Below, in pieces: positions 28,719-36,216 of a stretch of 64,000 bases of DNA. Both the position numbers and the translations under genes were made by a program. The DNA lies in contig NZ_CP034086.1 in assembly GCF_003855495.1 (NCBI RefSeq), forward strand, positions 1,178,001 to 1,242,000, given 5' to 3'. Source of the stretch: Methylocystis rosea (lineage in GTDB: Bacteria; Pseudomonadota; Alphaproteobacteria; Rhizobiales; Beijerinckiaceae). The notes beneath the pieces were generated by a model. The model was given only the letters and a program-made list of their open reading frames with translations, had not been told where the DNA came from and searched no databases. How positions within the stretch are numbered: the first letter of the stretch is position 1; each line of letters opens with the position of its first letter.

Positions 28719-29126
28719 ATGTCCCCGTCGGCGCTCAGGCTCGCTTCGCTGCGTCACGCGCGTGCGCGGCTTGGCGCGACACTGCTGTTCTCGGCGGCGT
28801 CGCTCTTTGCCGTCGCGCCGCTCGCGCGTGGCGTCGCCGAGTCTGGCGTCGGGGGGCGTCTCTTCGCTCAACTCTTTATCTGTTTCGCGCCGGGGGCCTC
28901 CCAACCCGGCGCGCTTGCGGGGCGGCTGGGCCCCAAAGACGATCGCTCCGCCTGTATCCTCTGTCAGGCGTTTTGCAGCGGTCTTGCGCCTCTTCCGGCG
29001 CGGCCCGGCCCGATCGGCGCGACGCCCGTCCCGAGCTTCATGCTCGCGCGGACGGTGGCGGACTGCGTCGCGCCGACGCCCCGTCCCAGCCCAGCTCACC
29101 GCCCGCGCGCGCCGCCGGAGGCCTAA
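28719..29126 (+). CDS. DUF2946-type exported Cys-motif protein (3 of 3)
   Basis: A 135-residue protein with a long N-terminal hydrophobic signal (LGATLLFSAASLFAVAPLARG). It has DDRSACILCQAFCSGLAPLPA, the same C-x2-C-x3-C pattern as the previous paralogue, then RTVADCVAPTPRP and the RAPPEA tail. Compared with protein 2, residues around the cysteines and TVADC align without gaps; the His-rich stretch before the cluster is lost. It starts 3 bases after the small basic gene, so it is in the same transcript, although no clear ribosome site is visible. Function probably resembles that of its paralogues. Confidence 0.65.
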   Translation: MSPSALRLASLRHARARLGATLLFSAASLFAVAPLARGVAESGVGGRLFAQLFICFAPGASQPGALAGRLGPKDDRSACILCQAFCSGLAPLPARPGPIGATPVPSFMLARTVADCVAPTPRPSPAHRPRAPPEA

Positions 29127-29232
29127 CGCTGCGTCGCGAAACGGCCTGCGTCGGCGTAAACTCTCTTCTCCCGCCGCCGCCGCGGGCCGCCGCTTCGACT
29201 TTCACCATTCCGCCGATTGCTTTTCAAAGGGC

Positions 29233-29370
29233 ATGCTGATGAACGAATTGATCATGGGCGTCGTGCTTGAGACGCTTTGCGCCATACTCGCCGCGTCCTA
29301 TTTCATCGCCGAATGCGCGATGCAGGAGGCAAAAATCCCCGCCCGCCGCAAGAGGCGGCCCGGCGCCTAG
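29233..29370 (+). CDS. Very small membrane protein at the end of the metal-uptake locus
   Basis: A 45-residue protein with one hydrophobic helix (IMGVVLETLCAILAASYFIAECAM) containing two cysteines, then a basic tail KIPARRKRRPGA. AAAGG precedes ATG 29233; the ATG at 29239 is an alternative. The stop codon lies inside the structured repeat that follows. I recognise no family. Confidence 0.4.
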   Translation: MLMNELIMGVVLETLCAILAASYFIAECAMQEAKIPARRKRRPGA

Positions 29371-29479
29371 AGCAGGTTCCGAAAAAGTTGACAGACTTTT
29401 TCGATGAGAACCTGCTCTAACGTTTTGATTTTGAGCGATTCCTTATCGATCACATGATTCCATGTGATCGGGAAGCGCT
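29368..29479. repeat. Composite palindromic intergenic repeat
   Basis: Two stem-loops in tandem. The first has arms at 29368-29388 and 29395-29419 (TAGAGCAGGTTC with GAACCTGCTCTA outside, CGAAAAAGT with ACTTTTTCG inside). The second pairs GATCACATG (29448-29456) with CATGTGATC (29461-29469), extended by AGCG-TTCC arms with one mismatch. It lies between two convergent genes, so it could end transcription both ways. The form resembles repeated intergenic elements of Hyphomicrobiales. Confidence 0.8.
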
Positions 29480-29492
29480 CTAGCCGTAAAGC

Positions 29493-30698
29493 TCAGGCGC
29501 GCGCGGCGGCCCACAGCCCGCGCGCGAGATCGTCGACGAGGTCGTCGGCGTCCTCGAGGCCGACCGACAGGCGCAGCAGCCCGTCGCCGATGCCGAGAGA
29601 CGCGCGCGCTTCCGGCGTCAGCCGCTGATGGGTCGTCGTCGCCGGGTGGGTGATGAGGCTCTTAGCGTCGCCGAGATTGTTCGAAATCTTGACCACTTCC
29701 AGCGCATTGGCGAGTCTGAACGCCGCAGCCTTGCCGCCCGCCATACTAAAGCTCACCAGCGTGCCGCCGCCCGACATCTGACGTCGCGCCAGATCGGCCT
29801 GCGGGTGATCGGCGCGGAACGGATAAAGCACGCGGCCGACGGCCTTCTCTTCGGCCAGAAAGTCGGCGATTTTGGCCGCGCTCGCGGTCTGCTGCGCGAC
29901 GCGCAGCGGCAAGGTCTCGAGGCCCTTCAGCATCACCCAGGCGTTGAACGGCGACATCGCCGGACCGGTCTGGCGCAGGAAATTGTGGACGCTCTCTTCG
30001 ATCAGCGCCTGCGAGGCCAAAATCACCCCGCCAAGACATCGGCCCTGCCCATCGATGTGCTTGGTCGCGGAATAGACGACGACGTCGGCGCCGAAATCGA
30101 AGGGCTTTTGCAAGAGCGGCGTGGCGAAGACGTTGTCGACCACGAGCTTCGCGCCGGCCTCATGCGCAATGTCGGCGATCGCCTTGAGGTCATAGACCTC
30201 CAGCCCGGGATTGGTCGGGCTTTCCAGGAAGAAGAGCTTCGTCTCAGGCCGGACGGCCGCCTTCCATTGTTCGAGGTCGACGCCGTCGACGAGCGTCGAA
30301 GCGATTCCCAATCGCGGCAGGAGGTCCTCGACGACATAGAGGCAGGAGCCGAACAGCGCGCGCGCCGAAACCACATGGTCGCCCGCTTTGAGCTGCGCGA
30401 GCAGGCTCGCAGTCACCGCCGCCATGCCGCTCGCCGTGGCGCGGGCCGCTTCCGTACCCTCCAGAAGGCACATGCGCTGCTCGAACATCGCCACGGTCGG
30501 GTTGGAAAAGCGCGAATAGATGAAGCCCGGCTCGTCGCCTTTAAAGCGCGCCTCGGCCGCCTCCATCGTCGGATAGGCGAAGCTCTGCGTGAGGTAGAGG
30601 GCCTCCGACAATTCTCCGAAGGAAGAGCGCTGCGTCCCGCCATGCACGAGTTGCGTCGCGGGTTTGAGCGGCCTGCGGGGCGGGGCGTCGGCGGACAT
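29493..30698 (-). CDS. metZ: O-succinylhomoserine sulfhydrylase
   Basis: A 401-residue PLP enzyme of the Cys/Met metabolism family that makes homocysteine directly from O-succinylhomoserine and sulfide. Key segments are YSRFSNPTV (61-69), the LESPTNPGLEVYD active-site stretch (158-170), DNVFATP, and SATKHIDGQG with PLP Lys213. The C-terminal RLSVGLEDADDLVDDL is typical. The MetZ subgroup rather than cystathionine lyase is favoured by the alphaproteobacterial context: the 5' leader carries a SAM-II riboswitch, which represses methionine synthesis genes when S-adenosylmethionine is abundant. Confidence 0.92.
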   Translation of the reverse strand: MSADAPPRRPLKPATQLVHGGTQRSSFGELSEALYLTQSFAYPTMEAAEARFKGDEPGFIYSRFSNPTVAMFEQRMCLLEGTEAARATASGMAAVTASLLAQLKAGDHVVSARALFGSCLYVVEDLLPRLGIASTLVDGVDLEQWKAAVRPETKLFFLESPTNPGLEVYDLKAIADIAHEAGAKLVVDNVFATPLLQKPFDFGADVVVYSATKHIDGQGRCLGGVILASQALIEESVHNFLRQTGPAMSPFNAWVMLKGLETLPLRVAQQTASAAKIADFLAEEKAVGRVLYPFRADHPQADLARRQMSGGGTLVSFSMAGGKAAAFRLANALEVVKISNNLGDAKSLITHPATTTHQRLTPEARASLGIGDGLLRLSVGLEDADDLVDDLARGLWAAARA

Positions 30699-30760
30699 TC
30701 GTTCTCCCTCGGCGCAAGGCGCGCCATTCGCTTGATGCGCGCCGAACGGCGCTGCTACGC

Positions 30761-30790
30761 AAAAAGCGGGGCTTCCTTAGGGAGACCCGG
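30761..30790 (-). terminator. Terminator-like hairpin in the metZ leader
   Basis: Reading the minus strand, CGGGTCTCC and GGAAGCCCCG form an imperfect GC-rich stem, followed by CTTTTT. It begins directly after the riboswitch core, so it could be the attenuation platform. The stem has two mismatches, so strength is uncertain. Confidence 0.5.
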
Positions 30791-30846
30791 CCTTTTAGCG
30801 CGTTGTTTTTCGTGGCGGCAAGCCGGCCGGCTCAAATAACCACGTG
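30791..30846 (-). promoter_or_regulatory. SAM-II riboswitch upstream of metZ
   Basis: On the minus strand the leader reads a CGTGG/CCACG outer helix (30840-30844 with 30811-30815), the conserved TTATTTGAG, then CCGGCCGGCTTGC, then the A-rich linker and GCTAAAAGG. These conserved blocks in this order define the SAM-II (metA) pseudoknot aptamer of alphaproteobacteria. The core is about 90 bases upstream of the metZ ATG, so it cannot directly hide the ribosome site. Confidence 0.92.
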
Positions 30847-30852
30847 GTCTGC

Positions 30853-30881
30853 AAAATTGCCGATCGGCCGGACTCTGTCAA
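30853..30881 (-). promoter_or_regulatory. Likely metZ promoter
   Basis: A perfect TTGACA (-35) at 30876-30881 on the minus strand is followed after 17 bases by AATTTT (-10). Transcription would begin at about 30846, exactly at the 5' end of the riboswitch. Confidence 0.5.
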
Positions 30882-30949
30882 CAGACAGCCCGGCCGGCCT
30901 TGATTGAGGCTGGCAGCGCCGCGAGCGCCGCCCTTTTGTTTTTGCCGCG

Positions 30950-32443
30950 CTAAGGAACCGGCGGCAGATTGATCGGCGTCACCACGCCCGGCGCTGCGGC
31001 GCTCTTCGTCAGCCGGTTCTCGAAGATGTTCTTTGCGATCGCCCGTCCAATTGGGACGCCGCCTACGTTGGACGAATCCGCGAGAATGTCGCTCGGGTTC
31101 GCGACGCTTTCGTCAATGCCGTCGAAGCGCCAGTGAACGCCCAGGAAGACGCGGCTCACCGAGTTGTCGAACATCGCTTGCAGCAGCGAGTCATAGTGGC
31201 GGCGGTGAAGCGCGCGATACGAGCCATCTTCGTGAATGGCGCGTCCGTCGAGCTCGTCGGATACAAAGTTGAAAGCGAGGGTGTCGGCCGCGGTCGGGGC
31301 CACGCCAAAAAACCTTCGGGTCATTTCGAAGCAGGCCGCGCCGAACGTCGCATGCCCGGAAGGATAGGCCGGGAATGGCGGCGTGAAACTGCGCTTTCCG
31401 GGCTCATTGGTTCGGGGCGCGCCGAGCGGAAGCCACCAGGGATCACAACGCCGATGAAGGTGATAGGAAACAATGTCTCTGTTGTGCCAGAAGCTATTAT
31501 CGTATTCGCGTATGCCGAGGATCGGCCGCCACAGCTGATAGCGATACTTCCAGTACCAGGCGGCTATGCCTGCGTCGCCCATCGCGACGTTAATCAACGC
31601 CAATAGCCGCGCCGATGCGGCCGCGCGATCCGATCCCGTTACGTTGCGCGCGATGATGTCGCGCACGATTTGGTTGTAGAGCCGCGGAGGCGTGCCGATC
31701 TGCGAAGCGCCGTCGTAGGCCCAGTAAAAGCCGACGATCGTCTCGAAGGGCGAGCGCTGGCTGAAAGTGACGCCTGGCGTGCCGGATGTCGGATTTTTGC
31801 TTCCCTTAACGCGGACTTCGTCATGCGCGTTATTATATGCGGCAGAGCGCGGCGCGGGGTGCGCGTTCTGGGGTGGGATCGCCGCCGCTGAGAAGAGCTT
31901 GACGGCGCCCCATCTCGGGCCGAGCAGCCCCTGAGTGAAATCCGTGGGATCTTCGCGATGCCGCCAATAGGCGTCGATAGGATCGACCCCGCCCGAATCT
32001 GACGAACCATCGCTCTTGCGGGAATCCACGATCGCCGCGCCGACCTTGAAGCCGAAGTCGAAAGCGGGATTGCCGGCGCCGAACTGGAATCCCCGCAACA
32101 TGTCGTCGACAAGCGTGCGGAAATCGGGGTAAAGCGCGGTCATTGTCGCGGCCGCGGCTCCAGAAACGGCGGCGCCTTCATTGTCGGCGCTCCACGGCTG
32201 CGGAGCGTGAGGCGCGACATTCGAATACGGGTTGATTGGGCCGGACAGACCGGCGAGCGCCGAGCTTATCGGCGGGCGGCCGGTCAGACCGAAAAACGCG
32301 TCATGCATCGCTAGGTGAATGATCGCCAGCGCGCGGGAGCTCGCCGTGGGGCCGCGATTGTTCTTAGCGTTCATCCTGCCCGTGTGATCGCGGCGATTCA
32401 TCTCCAGAGCGACTGCGTTCCAAAGCATTACGTAATCGCGCAT
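30950..32443 (-). CDS. Vanadium-dependent haloperoxidase family protein
   Basis: A 497-residue protein of the VHPO/PAP2 superfamily. All vanadate ligands are in place: K299-x6-R306-P307 (KYRYQLWRP), P361-S-G-H364 in AYPSGHATF, and S430-R431-x5-H437 in SRVFLGVH. These match the haloperoxidase consensus more closely than acid phosphatases. Vanadium haloperoxidases oxidise halides with hydrogen peroxide; phosphatase activity remains possible without the metal. No signal peptide is seen. ATG 32443 has a strong GGAGGG upstream. It is a single gene between metZ and the divergent dcd. Confidence 0.87.
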   Translation of the reverse strand: MRDYVMLWNAVALEMNRRDHTGRMNAKNNRGPTASSRALAIIHLAMHDAFFGLTGRPPISSALAGLSGPINPYSNVAPHAPQPWSADNEGAAVSGAAAATMTALYPDFRTLVDDMLRGFQFGAGNPAFDFGFKVGAAIVDSRKSDGSSDSGGVDPIDAYWRHREDPTDFTQGLLGPRWGAVKLFSAAAIPPQNAHPAPRSAAYNNAHDEVRVKGSKNPTSGTPGVTFSQRSPFETIVGFYWAYDGASQIGTPPRLYNQIVRDIIARNVTGSDRAAASARLLALINVAMGDAGIAAWYWKYRYQLWRPILGIREYDNSFWHNRDIVSYHLHRRCDPWWLPLGAPRTNEPGKRSFTPPFPAYPSGHATFGAACFEMTRRFFGVAPTAADTLAFNFVSDELDGRAIHEDGSYRALHRRHYDSLLQAMFDNSVSRVFLGVHWRFDGIDESVANPSDILADSSNVGGVPIGRAIAKNIFENRLTKSAAAPGVVTPINLPPVP

Positions 32444-32611
32444 AATGTCCCTCCTGCAATATAGAGATGCACGGCAATCGAGGCCCGTTTGAACGATATT
32501 GCGCGCCTCACGCATAGGACGCGTCATTCGAACGAATGAGCGCCAAGCTTTTCGGCTTTTCGATTTGTAGGGTAAGCTCCCGCCAATTTCGCGAAAGACG
32601 GCTAGGACAGA

Positions 32612-33769
32612 ATGAACGCGCCCGCCGCGCCCTTCGAAGATCGGGCGAATTCAACTCAAGTCGCGGCTGGCCGCGGCGTGCTTTCCAGCCGGCAGATCCA
32701 GGCGATGGCCGACGCCGGTCAGATCCGTCTCGCCGCGCCCTTGACGCATGGGCAGATTCAGCCGGCCAGCCTCGATCTGCGGCTCGGCCCCAAGGCCTAT
32801 CGCGTGCGCGCCAGTTTTCTGCCGGGAAAGCGGCGCAGCGTCGACGAGCTCCTCGGCGCGCTCAAATATGACGAGATGTCGCTTGAAGGCGACGGCGCCG
32901 TGCTGGAGCGCGGTTGCTTCTATGTCGTGCCGCTTTTGGAAAGCTTGGCGCTCGGCGACGCCGTCCTCGGCGCCGCCAATCCGAAAAGCTCTACCGGGCG
33001 ACTCGATATTTTCACGCGGCTGATCACGGATCGCGGCGACCGCTTCGATGAGGTCGCCCCCGGATATCACGGTCCGCTTTATGCCGAAGTGTCGCCGCGC
33101 AGCTTTTCGGTGCGCGTTCGCACCGGCACGCGGTTGAACCAACTGCGTTTTCGCACTTATGCGCAGAGCGAAACGCAGGGCGGGACGCTGGGCGACGCGG
33201 CGCTCGCCGAACTGCATCGCACATCGCCGCTCGTCGACGGACCGCTCAATTTGCGCGACGGCGTCGTGCTGCGGGTTGCGCTCGACGCCGACGCGTTCGG
33301 GGGAATCATCGGCTATCGCGCGCAGAAGCACACCGACGTGATCGACGTCGATCGCATCGCCGCCTATCGGATCGACGACTATTGGGAGCGTTTGCCGGCG
33401 CGTGACGGCCGGCTGATTCTCGATCCAGGCGATTTCTACATCCTCGCCTCGCAAGAGCGCCTCGCCATTCCGCCCGATCTCGCCGCCGAAATGGCGCCGA
33501 TGGACGCGGCCATCGGCGAGTTCCGGGTGCATTACGCGGGCTTCTTTGATCCCGGCTTCGGCGCCGGGCCCGACGGCCGGCCGGGCGCCCGCGCCGTTCT
33601 CGAAGTGCGCTCGCGCGAAGTGCCCTTCATCCTCGAAGACGGCCAGTTCATCGGCCGCCTGGTCTATGAACGCATGGCCGAAACCCCAAAGGCGCTTTAC
33701 GGCCAAAGCGGGGTATCGAACTACCAGGGGCAGGGGCTCAAGCTCTCGAAACATTTCATGGCGGACTGA
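32612..33769 (+). CDS. dcd: 2'-deoxycytidine 5'-triphosphate deaminase, double-domain form
   Basis: A 385-residue Dcd with two dUTPase-like folds, about twice the size of E. coli Dcd and typical of alphaproteobacteria. The N-terminal half shows QIQPASLDLRLGPKAYRV and NPKSSTGRLDIFTRLITD; the C-terminal half shows QERLAIPPDLAAEMAPMDAAIGEFRVHYAGFFDPGFG and the terminal GRLVYERM. The SSTGR segment corresponds to the active-site Ser/Arg motif. It makes dUTP from dCTP, the substrate of the Dut enzyme encoded at 9206. ATG 32612 starts a 16-residue disordered lead. Confidence 0.93.
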   Translation: MNAPAAPFEDRANSTQVAAGRGVLSSRQIQAMADAGQIRLAAPLTHGQIQPASLDLRLGPKAYRVRASFLPGKRRSVDELLGALKYDEMSLEGDGAVLERGCFYVVPLLESLALGDAVLGAANPKSSTGRLDIFTRLITDRGDRFDEVAPGYHGPLYAEVSPRSFSVRVRTGTRLNQLRFRTYAQSETQGGTLGDAALAELHRTSPLVDGPLNLRDGVVLRVALDADAFGGIIGYRAQKHTDVIDVDRIAAYRIDDYWERLPARDGRLILDPGDFYILASQERLAIPPDLAAEMAPMDAAIGEFRVHYAGFFDPGFGAGPDGRPGARAVLEVRSREVPFILEDGQFIGRLVYERMAETPKALYGQSGVSNYQGQGLKLSKHFMAD

Positions 33770-33804
33770 CCGTAGAGCCGCGAAAATTTAGGCAGGTGTC
33801 TGAG

Positions 33805-34806
33805 ATGCAGATTTCGATGGCGTCGCTCTTCGCCGCGCTCGTAATGGCCTGCGCGCCCGCGCTCGCCGCGGAGCGCGTTACGGTCGATAATTTCAAGCGG
33901 GCGGAAACCGACTATTACATGCAGTCGAGGGCGGACGCCGGCTGCTTCGCGAAGCTCTGCAGCGAACGCGGACCGATGCCGGTCGACAAGCAAGCCGTCA
34001 TTCGCCTCAATCGCGATACGCCCTATAGCAGCGGCGTATTCGACCTGACCTCGCCGGTGACGATCGTTCTGCCTGACGTAGGCAAGCGCTATCAATCGCT
34101 CGTCGTCATCAACGAGGATCATTATATCAAGCTCGTCGCCTACAAGCCAGGCCGCTACAAACTCACCCGCGACAAGATCGGCACGCGATACGCCGTGGTC
34201 ATCGTTCGCACCTTCATGGATCCCAATGATCCGGCGGACATTGCTGCCGGCCACAAGGCGCAGGACGAGATCAAAGTCATCCAGGCCAACCCCGGCAAGC
34301 TCCAGCTGCCGGATTGGGATCAGGCCCAGCGCGAGAAGCTGCATGACGCGCTGCTGGCTCTCACGCCCTTCGTCGGCGACAGCCGCCGCGCCTTTGGCGA
34401 CGAGAAGGAGGTCGATCCGGTTCGCCATCTCATCACGACAGCGGCGGGCTGGGGCGGCAATCGCGAACAGGACGCGCTCTATCTCAGCGTCACCCCGAAA
34501 GAGAACGATGGGAAGACGCCGTATACGCTGAACGTCGGAGACGTGCCGGTCGAGGGCTTCTGGTCGGTCACCGTCTACAACGCAAAAGGCTTCTACGAAG
34601 CGCCGGAAAACGCGATCTCGGTGAATAATATCACCGCACGCAAGGACAAGGATGGGAAAGTCACGATTCATTTCGGCGGCGATCCCAACGCGCCGAACTA
34701 TCTCCGCATTATGCCGGGGTGGAATTACACCGTCCGCCTCTACAGGCCGCGCGCGGAAGCGCTGAACGGCAAGTGGAAGTTTCCCGAGGCGACGGTCAGC
34801 AAATAG
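33805..34806 (+). CDS. Exported DUF1254/DUF1214 domain protein
   Basis: A 333-residue protein with signal peptide MQISMASLFAALVMACAPALAA. The N-terminal half (NFKRAETDYYMQSRADAG, RLNRDTPYSSGVFDL) is DUF1254-like and the C-terminal half (GFWSVTVYNAKGFY, NYLRIMPGWNYTVRLYRPRAEALNGKWKFPE) is DUF1214-like; the pair is common in proteobacterial exported proteins of unknown function. ATG 33805 is chosen because AGG lies 8 bases upstream; GTG 33796 is possible. It is 36 bases after dcd and 38 before a cytochrome gene, so a shared transcript with the cytochrome is possible. Confidence 0.85.
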   Translation: MQISMASLFAALVMACAPALAAERVTVDNFKRAETDYYMQSRADAGCFAKLCSERGPMPVDKQAVIRLNRDTPYSSGVFDLTSPVTIVLPDVGKRYQSLVVINEDHYIKLVAYKPGRYKLTRDKIGTRYAVVIVRTFMDPNDPADIAAGHKAQDEIKVIQANPGKLQLPDWDQAQREKLHDALLALTPFVGDSRRAFGDEKEVDPVRHLITTAAGWGGNREQDALYLSVTPKENDGKTPYTLNVGDVPVEGFWSVTVYNAKGFYEAPENAISVNNITARKDKDGKVTIHFGGDPNAPNYLRIMPGWNYTVRLYRPRAEALNGKWKFPEATVSK

Positions 34807-34844
34807 CCGGTTTCTGAACTTGGACGTCAAAGCGGAGCGAATTC

Positions 34845-35843
34845 ATGCGTAAGGCATTTCTTTTAGCCGCGCTCTTCGCGCTCTCGCTCGCGACGTCCGT
34901 GGCCGCTGAAGAGATCGGCGCGTCGAGCGCGAAGTTCTGGTCGGTTCCGCAAGTCGACGCGCTGCCTTACGACGCGCATAGCCGGCTGATCCGCCACGGG
35001 CGCGATCTCATCACCGCGACCTATTCCCATATCGGTCCGGACATGCCCGACCCCGCGCAGCGTTACGCTGGGAACAATCTCGCCTGCGGCAACTGTCATC
35101 TCGACGCCGGCGTGAAGAAATTCGGTCTGCCGATTTTCGGATTGGCCGAGGATTTCCCCGCTTATAGCGCGCGCATCGGCGCGCAGATCACGCTGCAGGA
35201 GCGCATCAATTCCTGCATGACGCGCAGCATGAACGGCCGCCCGCTGCCGGCGTCATCCCCGCCGATGCGCGCCATCGTCGCCTATATTCAGTTTCTGTCG
35301 TCTGGCGTGCGCAAGGGCGAGAAGCTCTCGGGACTCGGCGCGGGGACGATGCCGGAACTCGATCGCGCCGCGGATCCCGCGCGCGGGCGCGACATCTATC
35401 AAGCGCGCTGCATCGGCTGCCACAACGTCGACGGCGCCGGCGTGCAGAACAGCCTGCCGGGGCTGGGCGCCGGCTACGCCTTTCCGCCGCTCTGGGGCTC
35501 GGACAGTTTCAACGACGGCGCCGGCATGGCGCGGCTGATCACGGCGGCGAACTTCATCCATTCCAACATGCCGGACGGCGTCGATTATCTGCATCCGCGG
35601 CTCTCGCCGGAAGAGGCCTGGGACGTCGCGGCGCTGATGATCTCGAAACCGAGGCCGCAGCGCGCGGGGTTAGACAAGGATTTTCCCGACCTTTTGAAAA
35701 AGCCGATCGACGCGCCTTACGGCCCCTATGCCGACGGCTTCTCCGAAGAGCAGCACAAATACGGGCCTTACGGGCCGATTCGCGCAAAGCTGAAGGAAAT
35801 CGAGAAGGACAAGCGCGACGTAAGGAATCCGAATGTGAAGTGA
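34845..35843 (+). CDS. Dihaem cytochrome c, thiosulfate dehydrogenase (TsdA)-like
   Basis: A 332-residue periplasmic cytochrome with signal peptide MRKAFLLAALFALSLATSVAA. It has two haem sites, CGNCH (81-85) and CIGCH (189-193). Between them RINSCMTRSMNGRPLP (121-136) carries Cys124, at the position where TsdA enzymes use a rare Cys axial ligand to the catalytic haem. TsdA joins two thiosulfate molecules to tetrathionate, passing electrons to the respiratory chain. The C-terminal region is longer and rich in charged residues. An alternative is a related electron-transfer dihaem cytochrome. Palindromic repeats follow the stop. Confidence 0.85.
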   Translation: MRKAFLLAALFALSLATSVAAEEIGASSAKFWSVPQVDALPYDAHSRLIRHGRDLITATYSHIGPDMPDPAQRYAGNNLACGNCHLDAGVKKFGLPIFGLAEDFPAYSARIGAQITLQERINSCMTRSMNGRPLPASSPPMRAIVAYIQFLSSGVRKGEKLSGLGAGTMPELDRAADPARGRDIYQARCIGCHNVDGAGVQNSLPGLGAGYAFPPLWGSDSFNDGAGMARLITAANFIHSNMPDGVDYLHPRLSPEEAWDVAALMISKPRPQRAGLDKDFPDLLKKPIDAPYGPYADGFSEEQHKYGPYGPIRAKLKEIEKDKRDVRNPNVK

Positions 35844-35858
35844 TGCGGGGAGGAACGC

Positions 35859-35925
35859 TTTTACCTCACCCTAATGCTGAGGAGGCTCCAAAGGAGCCGT
35901 CTCGAAGCACGAGGGTGAGGTAAAA
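35859..35925. repeat. Palindromic repeat after the cytochrome gene
   Basis: Fourteen-base arms TTTTACCTCACCCT (35859-35872) and its exact complement (35912-35925) enclose a second hairpin GGCTCC/GGAGCC (35884-35898). It can act as a terminator; the form is that of a REP-like element. Confidence 0.8.
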
Positions 35926-35935
35926 TTTGCGCCCT

Positions 35936-35998
35936 AAGGGCTTTCCTCGTCCTTCGAGACGCGCCTCCGGCGCTCCTCAGGATGAGGAAGCCCTTCTG
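35936..35998. repeat. Second palindromic repeat, tandem with the first
   Basis: A further large inverted repeat: AAGGGCTTTCCTC near 35937-35949 faces GATGAGGAAGCCCTT near 35981-35995, with an inner GCGCCTCCGGCGC hairpin. Its outer arms and inner CTCGTCCTTCGAGAC resemble the previous unit, suggesting a decayed pair. Confidence 0.7.
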
Positions 35999-36064
35999 GC
36001 CTCTAGCCAGCACTGAAGCCGCGCCGTTGAAACCGGCGCCCGGCCGCGTTACACAAGGGAGCGC

Positions 36065-36139
36065 GCGGGCGTAGTTCAGAGGTAGAACGTCAGCTTCCCA
36101 AGCTGAATGTCGTGGGTTCGATTCCCATCGCCCGCTCCA
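36065..36139 (+). tRNA. tRNA-Gly(CCC)
   Basis: A 75-base cloverleaf including encoded CCA. The acceptor stem pairs GCGGGCG with CGCCCGC; the anticodon arm TCAGC-TTCCCAA-GCTGA places CCC at positions 34-36, reading GGG; the T arm has GTGGGTTCGATTCCCAT. The 3' half is duplicated at 48755, marking it as the insertion site of the element that follows. Confidence 0.95.
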
Positions 36140-36141
36140 AT
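36093..36141 (+). repeat. attL core, within the tRNA-Gly 3' half
   Basis: Forty-nine bases from the anticodon arm through CCA and two further bases are identical to 48755-48803. The integrase gene begins just inside this copy. Confidence 0.93.
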
Positions 36142-36216
36142 TTCGCGAGCATTGACAATCGTTTAACGCCCTACCGCTGATCTACACGTTCCCCGCGTTC
36201 CCCAAGACGTTCCCCA

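Noticed and set aside
24600..29400. Methanobactin-type precursor peptide
   Set aside because: No short frame with the paired Cys pattern of such precursors, and no mbnB/mbnC-type genes were seen.
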